64,000 bases of DNA from Acinetobacter sp. LoGeW2-3 (GCF_002688565.1 NZ_CP024011.1:2170001-2234000), one strand, 5' to 3'. Shown: positions 28,353-39,478, counted from the first letter of the stretch. Program-made: numbers and translations. The notes: a model not told the origin generated them from the letters alone.

Positions 28353-28836
28353 AGATGTGGTCTGAATTTACTGTCATAAAGAACTATTATTTTATAAGAA
28401 GTGCAGGGAGGTTGTACGGTTAATTTAAATCCTGCCTAACGCATGCTGTTTTCTTAGACATTCAGCTCCGTCTATAGAACTTTAGAACTTTTATGCTGGA
28501 TTATTTTTAAGCATTTAAGGTTATTTTTGTGAAGTGCTTCCTGGTTGTTTAGGATAGAAAATAATTTAAGACGAGAATATGAAGTTTATTTTTATGGCAT
28601 AAATATGATTTAAAAACATATTGATAGAATGGGTTTTTATATTTCAAAAATAGGATTAACTTCAGCCTTTATGGCTTGATTTAAATTATCGATATAAGTC
28701 ATTTGATCAGTCAGAGAAAATTATAAAAATTGCGATGCACAGCCTAAACGATCGTGCTAGACTAGGAGAAATCGGGTGTGCTCCCGATTTTTTTATGCGG
28801 ATTTGTTCCGCGCTGACAAGAATTTAGGTTTACAAC
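28353..28836. other. Divergent intergenic region azlC/hisZ
   Basis: 484 very AT-rich bases without a supportable frame. The hisZ-proximal part holds an extended -10 and a terminator-like hairpin, listed separately. Confidence 0.6.
28755..28792 (+). promoter_or_regulatory. hisZ promoter and 5' hairpin
   Basis: Extended -10 TGC-TAGACT at 28755-28763 predicts a start near 28770, exactly where the hairpin AAATCGGG-TGTGCT-CCCGATTT (28770-28789) begins, followed by more T. The hairpin would therefore form the 5' end of the hisZ-purA message, or terminate something coming from upstream. Confidence 0.45.
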
Positions 28837-30003
28837 ATGCCCATTTCAGAGACATGGTTATTACCTGATGGTGTAGCTGATGTATTACCAGAACAAGCGC
28901 AAGTCATAGAATCTTTGCGCCGTAAGTCACTGGATTTCCTCGCATCTCGAGGTTATCAGCTGGTGTACACGCCATTCATTGAATACATTGAATCTCTATC
29001 TTCTCTCTCAGAATCGAATCAGGATTTAGACTTAGCCACTTTTAAAGTGATCGACCAGCTTTCTGGGCGTTTACTTGGTGTGCGTGCCGATATGACACCA
29101 CAAGTGGCTCGTATCGATGCGCATGTACATCCAGTTGAAGGTGTGGCTCGTTACTGCTATGCAGGTACGGTTCTCCATACTAAACCGCAGGGTTTTAACA
29201 CGACACGTGCGCCGCTACAGCTGGGTGCAGAATTGTTCGGTTCAGACAGTATTGATGCTGATGTAGAAATGATTGACCTGATGGTGAGTCTGATTCAGGA
29301 ATCAGGTCTGGCGGATGGCATTCATCTTGACTTGGGTCATGTCGGTCTGTTCCGTAGCCTGGTTGCTCAAGCGGGCTTAAGCAAGGCTGCTGAACGTCAA
29401 TTGTCTGATCTGTATCAGCGTAAAGCATTGCCAGAGCTGCAAGAGTTCACTGCAACACTGAACCATGGTCAAGATTTCTATGTATTGGGTCGCTACGCAA
29501 GTGACTTGAATGCATTACAAACACAACTCAGTGCAGAAGTACTGGCAAATCCAGACTTTAAACAGGCACTGGATGCATTGATTACCACTCAACAGGAAAT
29601 TCAGGCACGCTGGCCGAATCTGGAAATTGGCGTCGATGTGGTTGAACTGCGTTCTTATCATTACCACACTGGCCTGATGTATGCCGTGTATGCACCAAAC
29701 CGTGCTGCACCACTGGCACAAGGTGGTCGTTATGACGGTATTGGTCAACATTTTGGTCGTGCCCGTCCTGCAACCGGTTTCTCTTGTGACTTGTACTCAT
29801 TGAGCGCAGGCAAGTTTGAAACTGCACAGATTATTGTTGCACCTAAAGGCAGTGATGCAGCGTTACTGAATGCGATTCAGATAACACGTGCACAAGGCTT
29901 AAGTGTAATTCAGTTATTGGGTAATGATGATTTAAACTCGGTACCGTATGCAACTCACCAGCTGGTGAATGTGGACGGTGAGTGGACAGTCGAAACAATT
30001 TAA
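28837..30003 (+). CDS. hisZ: ATP phosphoribosyltransferase regulatory subunit
   Basis: HisRS-like subunit needed by the short form of HisG for the first step of histidine synthesis. The 388 residues resemble the class II synthetase catalytic core: L-L-P-D-G-V-A-D-V-L-P near 8-18, R-A-D-M-T-P-Q-V-A-R near 87-96 and G-G-R-Y-D-G-I near 296-302, but with no anticodon-binding domain or complete histidyl-adenylate motif. hisZ beside purA is a common arrangement in this order and connects histidine and purine synthesis, which share intermediates. hisG is not in the window. Confidence 0.93.
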   Translation: MPISETWLLPDGVADVLPEQAQVIESLRRKSLDFLASRGYQLVYTPFIEYIESLSSLSESNQDLDLATFKVIDQLSGRLLGVRADMTPQVARIDAHVHPVEGVARYCYAGTVLHTKPQGFNTTRAPLQLGAELFGSDSIDADVEMIDLMVSLIQESGLADGIHLDLGHVGLFRSLVAQAGLSKAAERQLSDLYQRKALPELQEFTATLNHGQDFYVLGRYASDLNALQTQLSAEVLANPDFKQALDALITTQQEIQARWPNLEIGVDVVELRSYHYHTGLMYAVYAPNRAAPLAQGGRYDGIGQHFGRARPATGFSCDLYSLSAGKFETAQIIVAPKGSDAALLNAIQITRAQGLSVIQLLGNDDLNSVPYATHQLVNVDGEWTVETI

Positions 30004-30009
30004 TGGTCA

Positions 30010-30034
30010 GGCTCAGTATTCATGTCGCTGAGCC
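30010..30034 (+). other. Hairpin in the hisZ-purA spacer
   Basis: GGCTCAG and CTGAGCC arms around 11 bases, then AGGCTTTTCAAC. A weak terminator or an mRNA processing element. Confidence 0.4.
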
Positions 30035-30059
30035 AGGCTTTTCAACTTTAACAGCATGA

Positions 30060-31394
<1,335 letters not shown>

Positions 31395-31414
31395 TTCTTT
31401 AAGCTAAAAATGAG

Positions 31415-31445
31415 AAAAACCCTGTGAATTTCACAGGGTTTTTTT
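31415..31445 (+). terminator. purA terminator
   Basis: AAAAACCCTGTGA-ATT-TCACAGGGTTTTTTT, perfect stem and T-run. Confidence 0.9.
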
Positions 31446-31559
31446 ATTGCATAAACATAAGAAAATGCTAGCTCGCGACTAAAGTTGCATCGCAGAATGA
31501 TGTGTATTGTCGCTGTGCTTGTTAGAATAAATATTAAAGAAAATCTAAGAGTTTGCAGG

Positions 31560-31868
31560 ATGCAAAAAAATATCTCGGCAACCATGTTCTATTCGTTGCT
31601 GTTTGCCATGGGTGGGGCACCAACCATTGCCATGCTGATTATTCGTGCCCAAACTGATAATCCTGAAATTATTTATAATGCGCTGGTTGGCTTAAGTGTG
31701 ATTATTGCCTGCATCTTGGTGCCAGTAATCCTGATCCAGAATGCGATTTTATATGCCAAGCGTAAAAGTGAAACTCTCGAACTGAAGATTAAACCCTTGA
31801 GCCAGTTTTATCTGGTTTTAAATGTACTTTGTCTAATTTATTGGCTTGGCATACAATTCATCACCTGA
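31560..31868 (+). CDS. Small three-segment membrane protein
   Basis: Start at ATG 31560, because an extended -10 (TGT-TAGAAT at 31520-31528) would put the transcript start near 31535, after the longer frame's start at 31485. The 102-residue product has membrane segments at about 9-30, 40-65 and 82-100 and a basic loop A-K-R-K-S near 66-70. No family that I recognise. It stands alone between purA and the M48 protease gene. Confidence 0.7.
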   Translation: MQKNISATMFYSLLFAMGGAPTIAMLIIRAQTDNPEIIYNALVGLSVIIACILVPVILIQNAILYAKRKSETLELKIKPLSQFYLVLNVLCLIYWLGIQFIT

Positions 31869-31981
31869 AATATTACATAAATGCTAAAAAGATGAAGTAA
31901 TTACACGTTTAAGCTATAGCGATGTTTCAATTATAATTTTTATCAAGTATTGTGCCTTGAAACTGGGGTGGAGATTCGATA

Positions 31982-32752
31982 ATGAAAAATAAATTTTTGT
32001 TTGGCATGTGTGCGGCAACAGTAGTGACTTTATCAGGTTGTACCACTGTTGCTGATATGGCGGGCGCGGATACATCAACGTTGAATGCTGTAGCGACCCA
32101 AGGCTTCAACAAGACCGTTCAGGAAGCGCGTGCTGCCAATACACTGGATACGTCTTCTGCTACCTATAGCCGCATCAATGCCGTATTTAATAAATTACGT
32201 CCTTATGCCGACCAGCTGAACCAGACCGGAACCAAATTCGACTGGCAGCTGGCTGTGCTGAAATCTGATCAGGTAAATGCTTATGTAGCGCCAGGCGGTA
32301 AGGTGGTGTTCTATACAGGTATCGTCAGCAAATTGAATCTGACTGATGCCGAAATTGCTGCAGTCATGGGCCATGAGATGGTGCATGCGTTAGAAGAGCA
32401 TTCTAAACAAAAAATTGGCGCTCAAGCTTTAACTGACTTGGCTTTAGGAATCGGCTTAAGTGCAGCAGGTGTGGGACAGGGTGGTGCAGCAGCTGCACAG
32501 TTGGGTAGCCAGATTGGTATCGGCTTACCTTACTCACGTAACCTGGAAAGCCGTGCTGACCAAGGTGGCTTAATGTTGATGGCACGTGCGGGTTATAACC
32601 CGAATGCAGCGATTACCCTTTGGGAAAAAATGAACAAGCAAACCAGCAGTGGTGTTGCGTTCTTATCAACTCACCCATCAAACAGTCAGCGTATTGGCGC
32701 AATGCGTCAAAATCTGCCAGCGGCAATGCAGATTTATAATCAACGTAAATAA
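31982..32752 (+). CDS. M48-family metalloprotease lipoprotein (LoiP/YggG-like)
   Basis: Zinc protease anchored to a membrane facing the periplasm. The 256 residues start with a lipoprotein signal ending L-S-G-C (Cys20), then a V-A-P-G-G-K-V-V-F-Y-T-G strand region and the zinc motif H-E-M-V-H (His131, Glu132, His135). The third ligand is Glu189 in L-E-S-R-A-D. A Gly/Ala-rich segment (155-182) lies between. C-terminal S-T-H-P-S-N-S-Q-R-I is the M48 hallmark for this group. Likely role: outer-membrane protein quality control, as for LoiP/BepA relatives. Confidence 0.92.
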   Translation: MKNKFLFGMCAATVVTLSGCTTVADMAGADTSTLNAVATQGFNKTVQEARAANTLDTSSATYSRINAVFNKLRPYADQLNQTGTKFDWQLAVLKSDQVNAYVAPGGKVVFYTGIVSKLNLTDAEIAAVMGHEMVHALEEHSKQKIGAQALTDLALGIGLSAAGVGQGGAAAAQLGSQIGIGLPYSRNLESRADQGGLMLMARAGYNPNAAITLWEKMNKQTSSGVAFLSTHPSNSQRIGAMRQNLPAAMQIYNQRK

Positions 32753-32768
32753 TCGTTGCTTGAATCAT

Positions 32769-32796
32769 AAAAAGCAGGGCAGTCGCTCTGCTTTTT
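32769..32796 (+). terminator. M48 protease gene terminator
   Basis: AAAAGCAGGGC-AGTC-GCTCTGCTTTTTT, one G-T pair. Confidence 0.8.
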
Positions 32797-32823
32797 TATT
32801 GCCGGATAAAAGATACGGGCAAT

Positions 32824-32854
32824 AAAAAAGGCAAAGTTTTCACTTTGCCTTTTT
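32824..32854 (-). terminator. FKBP gene terminator
   Basis: AAAAAAGGCAAAGT-TTTC-ACTTTGCCTTTTT; minus-strand polarity gives a six-T run. Confidence 0.85.
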
Positions 32855-32873
32855 CACTTCAGATCAATAGATC

Positions 32874-33356
32874 TTAGTGGTGGTGACCGCCTGCACCGTG
32901 TACGTGACCGTGGTCAAGTTCTTCTTGAGAAGCTTCACGGATTTCTACGATTTCAACGTCGAAAGTCAGGTCTTGGCCAGCAAGTGGGAAGTTCGCATCA
33001 ACCACAACGTTTTCGCCTTCAACTGCTTTAACAGTTACGATTTGAACGCCGTCATCAGTTTGTGCTTGGAATTGCATACCAGGTTGGATGTTGTCCACGC
33101 CTTGGAACATTTTCGCAGGAACTTCTTGAACTAGTTCTGGGTTGTATTCGCCATAACCTTCAGCTGCTGGAACAGTTACAGTGAATTTGTCGCCTACAGT
33201 TTTACCAAGTAGTGCATTTTCAAGGCCAGGAATGATGTTGCCTGCACCATGCAAATATGCAAGTGGTTCACCTTGAGATTTATCGAGAGTTTCACCCTCT
33301 GCGTTAGTCAATGTGTAGTGGAAAGAAACCACGAGGTCATTTGCAACTGCAGTCAT
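32874..33356 (-). CDS. slyD: SlyD-like FKBP-type peptidyl-prolyl isomerase
   Basis: Cytoplasmic prolyl isomerase/chaperone. Start at ATG 33356 gives 160 residues; the longer frame adds a non-family stretch. FKBP core with V-V-S-F-H-Y-T-L near 9-16 and G-x-x-N-I-I-P-G-L-E-N-A-L-L-G-K near 43-58, an inserted-flap domain at about 65-125, and a C-terminal His-rich tail (H-G-H-V-H-G-A-G-G-H-H-H) able to bind nickel or other metals as in SlyD. The tail is much shorter than in E. coli SlyD and lacks cysteines. Confidence 0.92.
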   Translation of the reverse strand: MTAVANDLVVSFHYTLTNAEGETLDKSQGEPLAYLHGAGNIIPGLENALLGKTVGDKFTVTVPAAEGYGEYNPELVQEVPAKMFQGVDNIQPGMQFQAQTDDGVQIVTVKAVEGENVVVDANFPLAGQDLTFDVEIVEIREASQEELDHGHVHGAGGHHH

Positions 33357-33494
33357 GATATTGATCCAATCAAATTTTTTAAGTGATACATCATAAAGTG
33401 AAATTGAGTTTTTGTAGACTAAAATTAGCAAAAAAAATGCAATTTCATTATATAAATGCTGGTTTTTTCATTAATTGGGGCGTATCTGTAAATT

Positions 33495-34781
33495 TCAATG
33501 CAATTTTAACTTCGGAGAGATTTTTCTTGTAACGAAGTCCTTTACCGTCAGTACCCCAGCCTGAGTATAGCCCAGGATTGTGGCCTGATGCAGCCGGTAT
33601 AAGGAAACATACATCGACTTGGCGACGAAGCCCTGCACATTGACCTGACCCAGTAATTCACCTACGGCTTTATTTTCACTTAAGGACACCAGGGAGCCTT
33701 TATCTGAGAAATTGAACATGGGTAACTGAGTCTCACCATTGACCCGTAACCGCAAAGAATTAGCAAGGAAACTGGCCTGCTGACTGGCAACCTGTGCACG
33801 TGGTCCTAAGACCGGTTCATCGGCTCTTGGTTTGCAATGCGCGCAATCTCCAAAGGCAAATACATTCGGATCTGTGGTGGTCTGTAAAGTCGCATACACT
33901 TTCAGACGGTTGATATTGTCTCTTTCCAGTCCTTCCAGTTGGGTGAGTACCTCAGGCGCTTTGATCCCGGCTGCCCAGACTTTGACTTCTGCTTCCAGAC
34001 TCGAGCCATCTGCAAAGTGAATATGATCTTCATCCACCTTAGCTACACGATGCTGAGTTAGTACATCAATACCCAGCTGTTTAAGCTGCTTCATGGTGTG
34101 CTCAGCAACTTTGGGAGATAGGGCAGGAAGAATACGATCTGCAGCTTCAATCAGGGTGATTTTGACCTTGTTCGGATCGATCTTGTTGAGACCATATTTA
34201 TGAAAATTATTTTTGGTTGAAACCAGTTCTGCCGCCAGTTCAACGCCTGTCGCACCGGCACCAATAATGGCAATTTTCAATTCACGGCTATCCGCTTCAT
34301 GCTGGGCATTTAAGTAAAGGTGCAGCAGGTCCTGCTGGAAAACATCGGCCTGTTCACGGCTGTCGAGGAAATGACAGAACTGTTTTACCCCTTTGGTATT
34401 AAAATCGTTTGAAGTTGAGCCTAAAGCTAACACCAAGGTGTCATAGTCAATATTTCTATTTTTGGTCGGTTGTGCTTTTTTAGAGAAGTACTCAGTTTCC
34501 ACTAAGATCTGTTTGGCTTCACGATCGATATTTTTAAATGTACCCAAGACAAATTCATAATGATTTGCTGCAGCATGGGCAAAGTAATTGGTTTCTTCTT
34601 CATGCGGATTGAGCGTACCAGCTGCAACTTCGTGAAGCAGAGGTTTCCAGATATGAGTCAGCTTCTGGTCGATCAGCGTGATCTGTGCCTTGCCATTTCT
34701 GCCTAGAGTTTGTCCTAACTGAGTCGCCAGTTCCAGACCACCGGCACCACCACCTACAATCACAATTTTATGTGCTGTCAT
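33495..34781 (-). CDS. ndh: Type II NADH:quinone oxidoreductase
   Basis: Non-proton-pumping membrane-associated flavoprotein that passes electrons from NADH to quinone. 428 residues: FAD motif G-G-G-A-G-G-L-E-L-A near 10-19, NADH motif G-A-G-A-T-G-V-E-L-A-A-E near 174-185, F-G-D-C-A near 313-317 (FAD ribityl contact) and V-A-S-Q-Q-A-S-F-L-A near 333-342. The C-terminal end is basic and amphipathic, as needed for peripheral membrane binding. Monocistronic, next to the SlyD-like gene on the same strand. Confidence 0.92.
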   Translation of the reverse strand: MTAHKIVIVGGGAGGLELATQLGQTLGRNGKAQITLIDQKLTHIWKPLLHEVAAGTLNPHEEETNYFAHAAANHYEFVLGTFKNIDREAKQILVETEYFSKKAQPTKNRNIDYDTLVLALGSTSNDFNTKGVKQFCHFLDSREQADVFQQDLLHLYLNAQHEADSRELKIAIIGAGATGVELAAELVSTKNNFHKYGLNKIDPNKVKITLIEAADRILPALSPKVAEHTMKQLKQLGIDVLTQHRVAKVDEDHIHFADGSSLEAEVKVWAAGIKAPEVLTQLEGLERDNINRLKVYATLQTTTDPNVFAFGDCAHCKPRADEPVLGPRAQVASQQASFLANSLRLRVNGETQLPMFNFSDKGSLVSLSENKAVGELLGQVNVQGFVAKSMYVSLYRLHQATILGYTQAGVLTVKDFVTRKISPKLKLH

Positions 34782-34962
34782 ACGTTATTAACCTATTTAT
34801 TTTTTTAATGAAATAGAACGAAAACATACTATGACAGGCAGAAAAGAAGGTCTTGATAAGAATTGTTATACAGCTTACAAAATGTAGCAATTCAAGGATA
34901 TAACCTAATAGTATCTATGGAAAGGATTGTTTATTGCAAAATGAGTAAGAATACTAGGCAAT

Positions 34963-35002
34963 AAAAAAGGATGGCTTATTGATAGAATTGCCATCCTTTT
35001 TA
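34963..35002 (-). terminator. Carboxypeptidase gene terminator
   Basis: AAAAAAGGATGGC, 14-base loop, GCCATCCTTTTT; T-run on the minus strand. Confidence 0.75.
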
Positions 35003-35012
35003 ATCACAAATT

Positions 35013-36317
35013 TTATTTTGTAATTGGATACAGTTTGACGTCTGCAGTACTGCTTGAGAACAGGCTAGATAACCATTGCAGGAACTTTTCAAAGAAATTG
35101 GCTTCTTCAATATCAACCTGATCTTCAATTAAAATGGTACGGATCAGCTGATCATTCTGATAGACATTTACTGTCGCCAGTTGCATGACTTTCGCTAATG
35201 GCGCAGTCAATTTGTTTTCAGTCACTTCAATGTTTAGGTGAGTCTGAGTTTCACGTAATGGCTCAATGCTTTGCAGAACACCGTTACCTGTATCCAGCAT
35301 CACACGTTGCGTGCTTTGGTCAAACTGGTTCAGGTCAATGCTATAGCTTTGATCATAGAGTGAAGTGGTAATCAGTTCTGGCTGTTTGGTCTCCACCTTA
35401 AACATTTTTAAGGTAGATTGAACCACAGGAAGTTCAGCTAGCACCTGCTTGTCTTTAAGTGCCACTTCATTGCGGGTATAGGTATACGCCAGGTTCATGA
35501 GCTTATGTGCAACTTCAGCTCGTTTTACACCGCTTTTAGTGCTCAGCACCACCACAATCAGGCGACGGTTAGGCATGTTCATTTCGATGCTTGGACGGAT
35601 CGCAGTTGCAGCCAGGTTATAACCTGCGGCACGAGTAAAGCCAGTTTTCAAACCATCGACTGTAGGGTCCATCTTCAGCAATAGGTTTGTAGCACGGTGA
35701 AAGCGCTGGTTATAAGTGAAACTTGGTTGCTTGGAATAGTATAGATAGTCCGGGGTTTCATTGACTAAGGCTTGAGATAGTTTGGCTAAGTCAGCTGCCG
35801 TGGAGTAGTGCTCAGGCATGGTTACACCGGGTGGATTCTGGAAATGGGAATGGGTCATTCCTAAAGCTTGTGCTTCCTTGTTCATACGCTCGACAAACTT
35901 GGGTACGCTACCAGAAATTCTTTCTGCCAAAGTCACTGCAGCATCATTGGCAGACATTACAATCAAGCCAGCCAATAACTGATCTACGGAAATTTGCTCA
36001 CCTTCTTTCAGGTACATCTGGGATTCATCCCACATCACCATATTCACCACAGGTGTCGCCGTAATTATTTCACTTTTACTTAATCTTCCTGCCTGAATTT
36101 CTTTTAAAGTGATATAGGCCACCATCATTTTGGTCAGGGAAGCTGGGGCACGTTGCAGGTCTTCATTGTGCGATGCAATGGTCTGACCGGTCTGACTGTC
36201 CAGAATGGTCCAAGCTTCGGCTTCAACGCTTTCAGGATTAATATTCAGTAGGGCAGCATGCGAAATTGCGGACACAAAAATGCACAATGTCGCAATCAGT
36301 GAGATGATAAATTTCAA
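35013..36317 (-). CDS. D-alanyl-D-alanine carboxypeptidase, PBP5/6 family
   Basis: Trims the terminal D-Ala from peptidoglycan stem peptides in the periplasm. 434 residues with a signal peptide cleaved near Ala21, the S-L-T-K active site (Ser60, Lys63), S-A-N at 122-124 and K-T-G at 224-226. Then comes a beta-rich second domain (about 270-400) and an amphipathic C-terminal helix (F-F-E-K-F-L-Q-W-L-S-S-L-F near 408-420) for membrane attachment. It is longer than the 380-residue DacC type and may be the second, PBP6b/DacD-like enzyme of the genus; I leave the symbol open. Confidence 0.88.
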   Translation of the reverse strand: MKFIISLIATLCIFVSAISHAALLNINPESVEAEAWTILDSQTGQTIASHNEDLQRAPASLTKMMVAYITLKEIQAGRLSKSEIITATPVVNMVMWDESQMYLKEGEQISVDQLLAGLIVMSANDAAVTLAERISGSVPKFVERMNKEAQALGMTHSHFQNPPGVTMPEHYSTAADLAKLSQALVNETPDYLYYSKQPSFTYNQRFHRATNLLLKMDPTVDGLKTGFTRAAGYNLAATAIRPSIEMNMPNRRLIVVVLSTKSGVKRAEVAHKLMNLAYTYTRNEVALKDKQVLAELPVVQSTLKMFKVETKQPELITTSLYDQSYSIDLNQFDQSTQRVMLDTGNGVLQSIEPLRETQTHLNIEVTENKLTAPLAKVMQLATVNVYQNDQLIRTILIEDQVDIEEANFFEKFLQWLSSLFSSSTADVKLYPITK

Positions 36318-36492
36318 GGGGGTTCCTTATTCGACCAATCCGTTGGCGAGCAAAAAAATTTTAGGCATGCTAAGCCTTTTTTTTTGCAATGACTAGTGCT
36401 CATTGTAGACATTTAAGACACTTCCGCAATGTATTGGAAAAAAATGTTAAGCTTAGCCATAACACATTCTAATTTATTTTGAATCGCCCATT

Positions 36493-38196
36493 ATGTTGCA
36501 TTATCAAATCGAATTTGACGATTATCGTCAGCATCTTGTTCACGTGACTGTTCGCTTTTTAGCAGACCCTACACAGGTGTTGTCTTTGCCAACGTGGATT
36601 CCGGGCAGTTATCTGATTCGTGAATTTTCTAAACACATTGAAGGGGTAAAAGCCTTTGATGAAGCTGGCCGTCAGCTGAAAATTCAGAAATTTGAAAAGA
36701 ATAAATGGCGTCTGTTCAATACCGACCATGAACTAATCACGGTTGAGTACGATGTCTATGCCTATGACCTGTCGGTGCGCGGTGCTTATGTTGATGAAAC
36801 GCGTCTATATGTGAACCCAGCCTGTGCCTGCATAGGACTGGAAGGTCAAGAAAATAAGGCCATTGAAGTTGAAATCTTCCTACCGGATGAATTGAAGCAC
36901 TTCCAGTTGGCTACGGGCATGGCATCCAAGAGTCTGGTCAAAGGCCGTTATACGCTTAAAGCAGAAAACTATGCTGAACTGATCGATTCGCCATTTGAAT
37001 TGGCAGAACAGAGCCGATTCAGCTTTGAAGCCAATGGTATTCCACATGAGTTCGTGGTTTCTGGCAAACATGAGATGAATGCTGAGCGTATGCAGCAGGA
37101 TCTGGAAAAGATCTGTAGTACTGAAATTTCCATGTTCGGTTCAGTGCCATTTAGTAACTATACTTTTATGACCATGGCAACGGGCAACAGTTATGGCGGT
37201 CTGGAACATCCAAACTCAACTAGCCTGATTACGCCACGTGGTGATCTACCGAAAGCCAATGAGCCGGAAGAGCCATCTAAGGATTATCAACGTTTCTTGG
37301 GGCTATGCAGTCACGAATATTTCCACTCGTGGTTGGTAAAATTTATTCGTCCTGAAAACTTTGTGAATTATGATCTGAATCAGGAAGGCTATACCTCTTT
37401 GCTTTGGATCTTTGAAGGCTTCACGTCTTATTATGATGACCTGATCCTGCTACGCAGTGGCGTGATTAACCAAGAGTCATATATTGCTTTGCTGAAAGCT
37501 CAGATTGACCGTTATTTGCAAAATCCAGGTCGTTTTATTCAAAGCGTATCTGAGTCGAGCTTTGATGCTTGGGTGAAATTTTACCGTCAGGATGAAAACT
37601 CAAATAATGCTGGCACCAGTTACTACAACAAAGGTTGTTTGGTTGCGCTTTGCTTGGATTTAGGTTTGCGTTTACGTGGTTCAAGTCTTGATGCCTTAAT
37701 GCGTAAGCTGTATGAAAATGCGCAAAATGGCGTTCAGGTCAATGAGCGTACTATTTTCGAATTATGTGAAGAATTGACTGGCGACAACTGGTTAGAACAG
37801 ATCAATCATCTGATCAATACCACAGAAGAATTACCACTAGATCAGTTATTCCCTGAATTTGGTCTGTGCTATACCCTGAAAAATGACAAGTCTCTGCCAT
37901 TTGGTCTAAAATTGGTTGATAAGCCTGAAGGTGTATTAATTCAATCGGCTCGTCGTGATAGTGCCGCCGCGAAAGCCGGCCTGTCAGCTAATGATGTGAT
38001 CATTGCGATTGATGGTCTGAAAGCGACAATAAAACTTGCTGAGAAATATGCGAAGCAGGAAGGGACTTATACTGTTCATGCATTCCGTCGTGATGAGCTA
38101 ATGACTTTTGAAGTTCCAGCGGCAGGTTCTGAACTGACTGAAGTTGAATTGAAAATTGAAGATCAAGCTAAAGCTGAGAAGTGGTTGAAAGCTTGA
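36493..38196 (+). CDS. M61-family aminopeptidase with PDZ domain
   Basis: Cytoplasmic zinc peptidase of the glycyl aminopeptidase (M61) family, 567 residues with no signal peptide. An N-terminal beta domain (1-200), then the metal motif H-E-Y-F-H (His274, Glu275, His278) and third ligand Glu308 in F-E-G-F-T-S-Y-Y-D-D. A PDZ domain follows at about 465-540 (G-V-L-I-Q-S-A-R, A-G-L-S-A-N-D-V-I-I-A-I-D-G). Monocistronic, with its own terminator. Substrate preference cannot be read. Confidence 0.9.
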   Translation: MLHYQIEFDDYRQHLVHVTVRFLADPTQVLSLPTWIPGSYLIREFSKHIEGVKAFDEAGRQLKIQKFEKNKWRLFNTDHELITVEYDVYAYDLSVRGAYVDETRLYVNPACACIGLEGQENKAIEVEIFLPDELKHFQLATGMASKSLVKGRYTLKAENYAELIDSPFELAEQSRFSFEANGIPHEFVVSGKHEMNAERMQQDLEKICSTEISMFGSVPFSNYTFMTMATGNSYGGLEHPNSTSLITPRGDLPKANEPEEPSKDYQRFLGLCSHEYFHSWLVKFIRPENFVNYDLNQEGYTSLLWIFEGFTSYYDDLILLRSGVINQESYIALLKAQIDRYLQNPGRFIQSVSESSFDAWVKFYRQDENSNNAGTSYYNKGCLVALCLDLGLRLRGSSLDALMRKLYENAQNGVQVNERTIFELCEELTGDNWLEQINHLINTTEELPLDQLFPEFGLCYTLKNDKSLPFGLKLVDKPEGVLIQSARRDSAAAKAGLSANDVIIAIDGLKATIKLAEKYAKQEGTYTVHAFRRDELMTFEVPAAGSELTEVELKIEDQAKAEKWLKA

Positions 38197-38214
38197 TTTA
38201 GCATTTGCTGATTT

Positions 38215-38244
38215 AAAAAACCGGTGTTGATGCACCGGTTTTTT
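38215..38244 (+). terminator. M61 gene terminator
   Basis: AAAAAACCGGTG-TTGA-TGCACCGGTTTTTT. Confidence 0.85.
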
Positions 38245-38374
38245 ATTGCTAGGTAGAAATTTTATGACAATATAATAAGGATTAAAATTAATTAATTATC
38301 AATTATTTTTTAATAAATAATTTAGAAAAATAATAATATTATTAGTACAATATTTGTGTGATTTTGGGGGTCAA

Positions 38375-39478
38375 ATGAAAATAATCGCTTTAAAAAAAAT
38401 GTTTTTAATTAGTATGGTATGTGCTTATGTTCCAGTAGCTGGAGCTAGTAAGTGGTCTGAAGCTTTGGCTCAAGCGGGTAATATATTGCAACAGGTTAAT
38501 GAAGTTGCTCAATATGCAAATAAAGTAAAAAGTGGAGCTATAGCGCCTAATGGAATGGATGAAATTGGAGCTTTATCATCAGTTAAAGTTGCAACAGATG
38601 CTAATGCTCTAAACAAAGGGTATTTTATAGATCCTTTAACGAATTTAACTTGGAGTCGTTGCCCAGTTCCGATGACATGGAATGGTTCGGGCTGCGTAGG
38701 TGAAACTGTTTATGCTATTTTTAATTATCGGCAGGTATTGGCGACAGTGAATGAAATGAATGCCAAAAACTATGCAGGTTATTCGGATTGGCGCTTACCT
38801 ACTCTCAATGAAGTTTTATTAACTACATATGGAACTACAAAGCAAGGAACAGTTTTAAATAAAAGAAATGTTCGTGGGCTTGATATTTGGAAAAATAAGC
38901 TGATACGAGTTGGTCAAATTATTAATGGTGAATGTACGATTGGTTGTACATGGGGGAATCCATGGACATCATCAAATATGGTAACTGGTGCAGGACAAGA
39001 GTTTGCATATTTAAATTTATCACGAGCAGATTTATATGGAGAAATCTATGATCCCAATGAAACTGTTACAGTAGGCGATGGTATTGAATATGCGACGTAT
39101 GATAGTGGACGAAGTGCACAAGAAGCTGTAGTTCGCTTAGTGCGTGGTGGAAATGGTCCTCAAGACAATGGTTTGAGTGCAGTAAAACAATATCAAACAG
39201 AACAAAGTGCTCGTTCAGCTGCATTTAATCAGGCATATGATCAAGCACAAGCTGAAACGAAACAATGCCAAAAAGAAAAAAACGCAGTGTGGCGTAAAAA
39301 TATCAAAGTAGGCGATGTTTCTGATAAGGGAGGAGTAATAGCTGTTAATGGACCAATTATTACTGTGAATCTTAAAGATGGTAGCTTTAAAAACTTCACT
39401 CCATCACAATTGGAGAATGCACTAGAAAATACATTTTGTATGAGTAAGCAGTTCGAAGTGATTAAGCAATTTGAATAA
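38375..39478 (+). CDS. Secreted protein with DUF1566 (Lcl C-terminal) domain
   Basis: From ATG 38375, with GGGGG at 38366-38370, it is 367 residues. Signal peptide at 1-25 (K-K-M-F-L-I-S-M-V-C-A-Y-V-P-V-A-G-A). A helical stretch follows, then a DUF1566-type core at about 75-265: T-N-L-T-W-S-R-C, W-R-L-P-T-L-N-E, and a closing V-V-R-L-V-R. DUF1566 has a formylglycine-generating-enzyme-like fold and is known in Legionella Lcl as an adhesin part. The last 100 residues are helical, Gln-rich and then a small beta module with two cysteines. The gene and flanks are more AT-rich than the neighbours, which suggests acquisition. Confidence 0.75.
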   Translation: MKIIALKKMFLISMVCAYVPVAGASKWSEALAQAGNILQQVNEVAQYANKVKSGAIAPNGMDEIGALSSVKVATDANALNKGYFIDPLTNLTWSRCPVPMTWNGSGCVGETVYAIFNYRQVLATVNEMNAKNYAGYSDWRLPTLNEVLLTTYGTTKQGTVLNKRNVRGLDIWKNKLIRVGQIINGECTIGCTWGNPWTSSNMVTGAGQEFAYLNLSRADLYGEIYDPNETVTVGDGIEYATYDSGRSAQEAVVRLVRGGNGPQDNGLSAVKQYQTEQSARSAAFNQAYDQAQAETKQCQKEKNAVWRKNIKVGDVSDKGGVIAVNGPIITVNLKDGSFKNFTPSQLENALENTFCMSKQFEVIKQFE

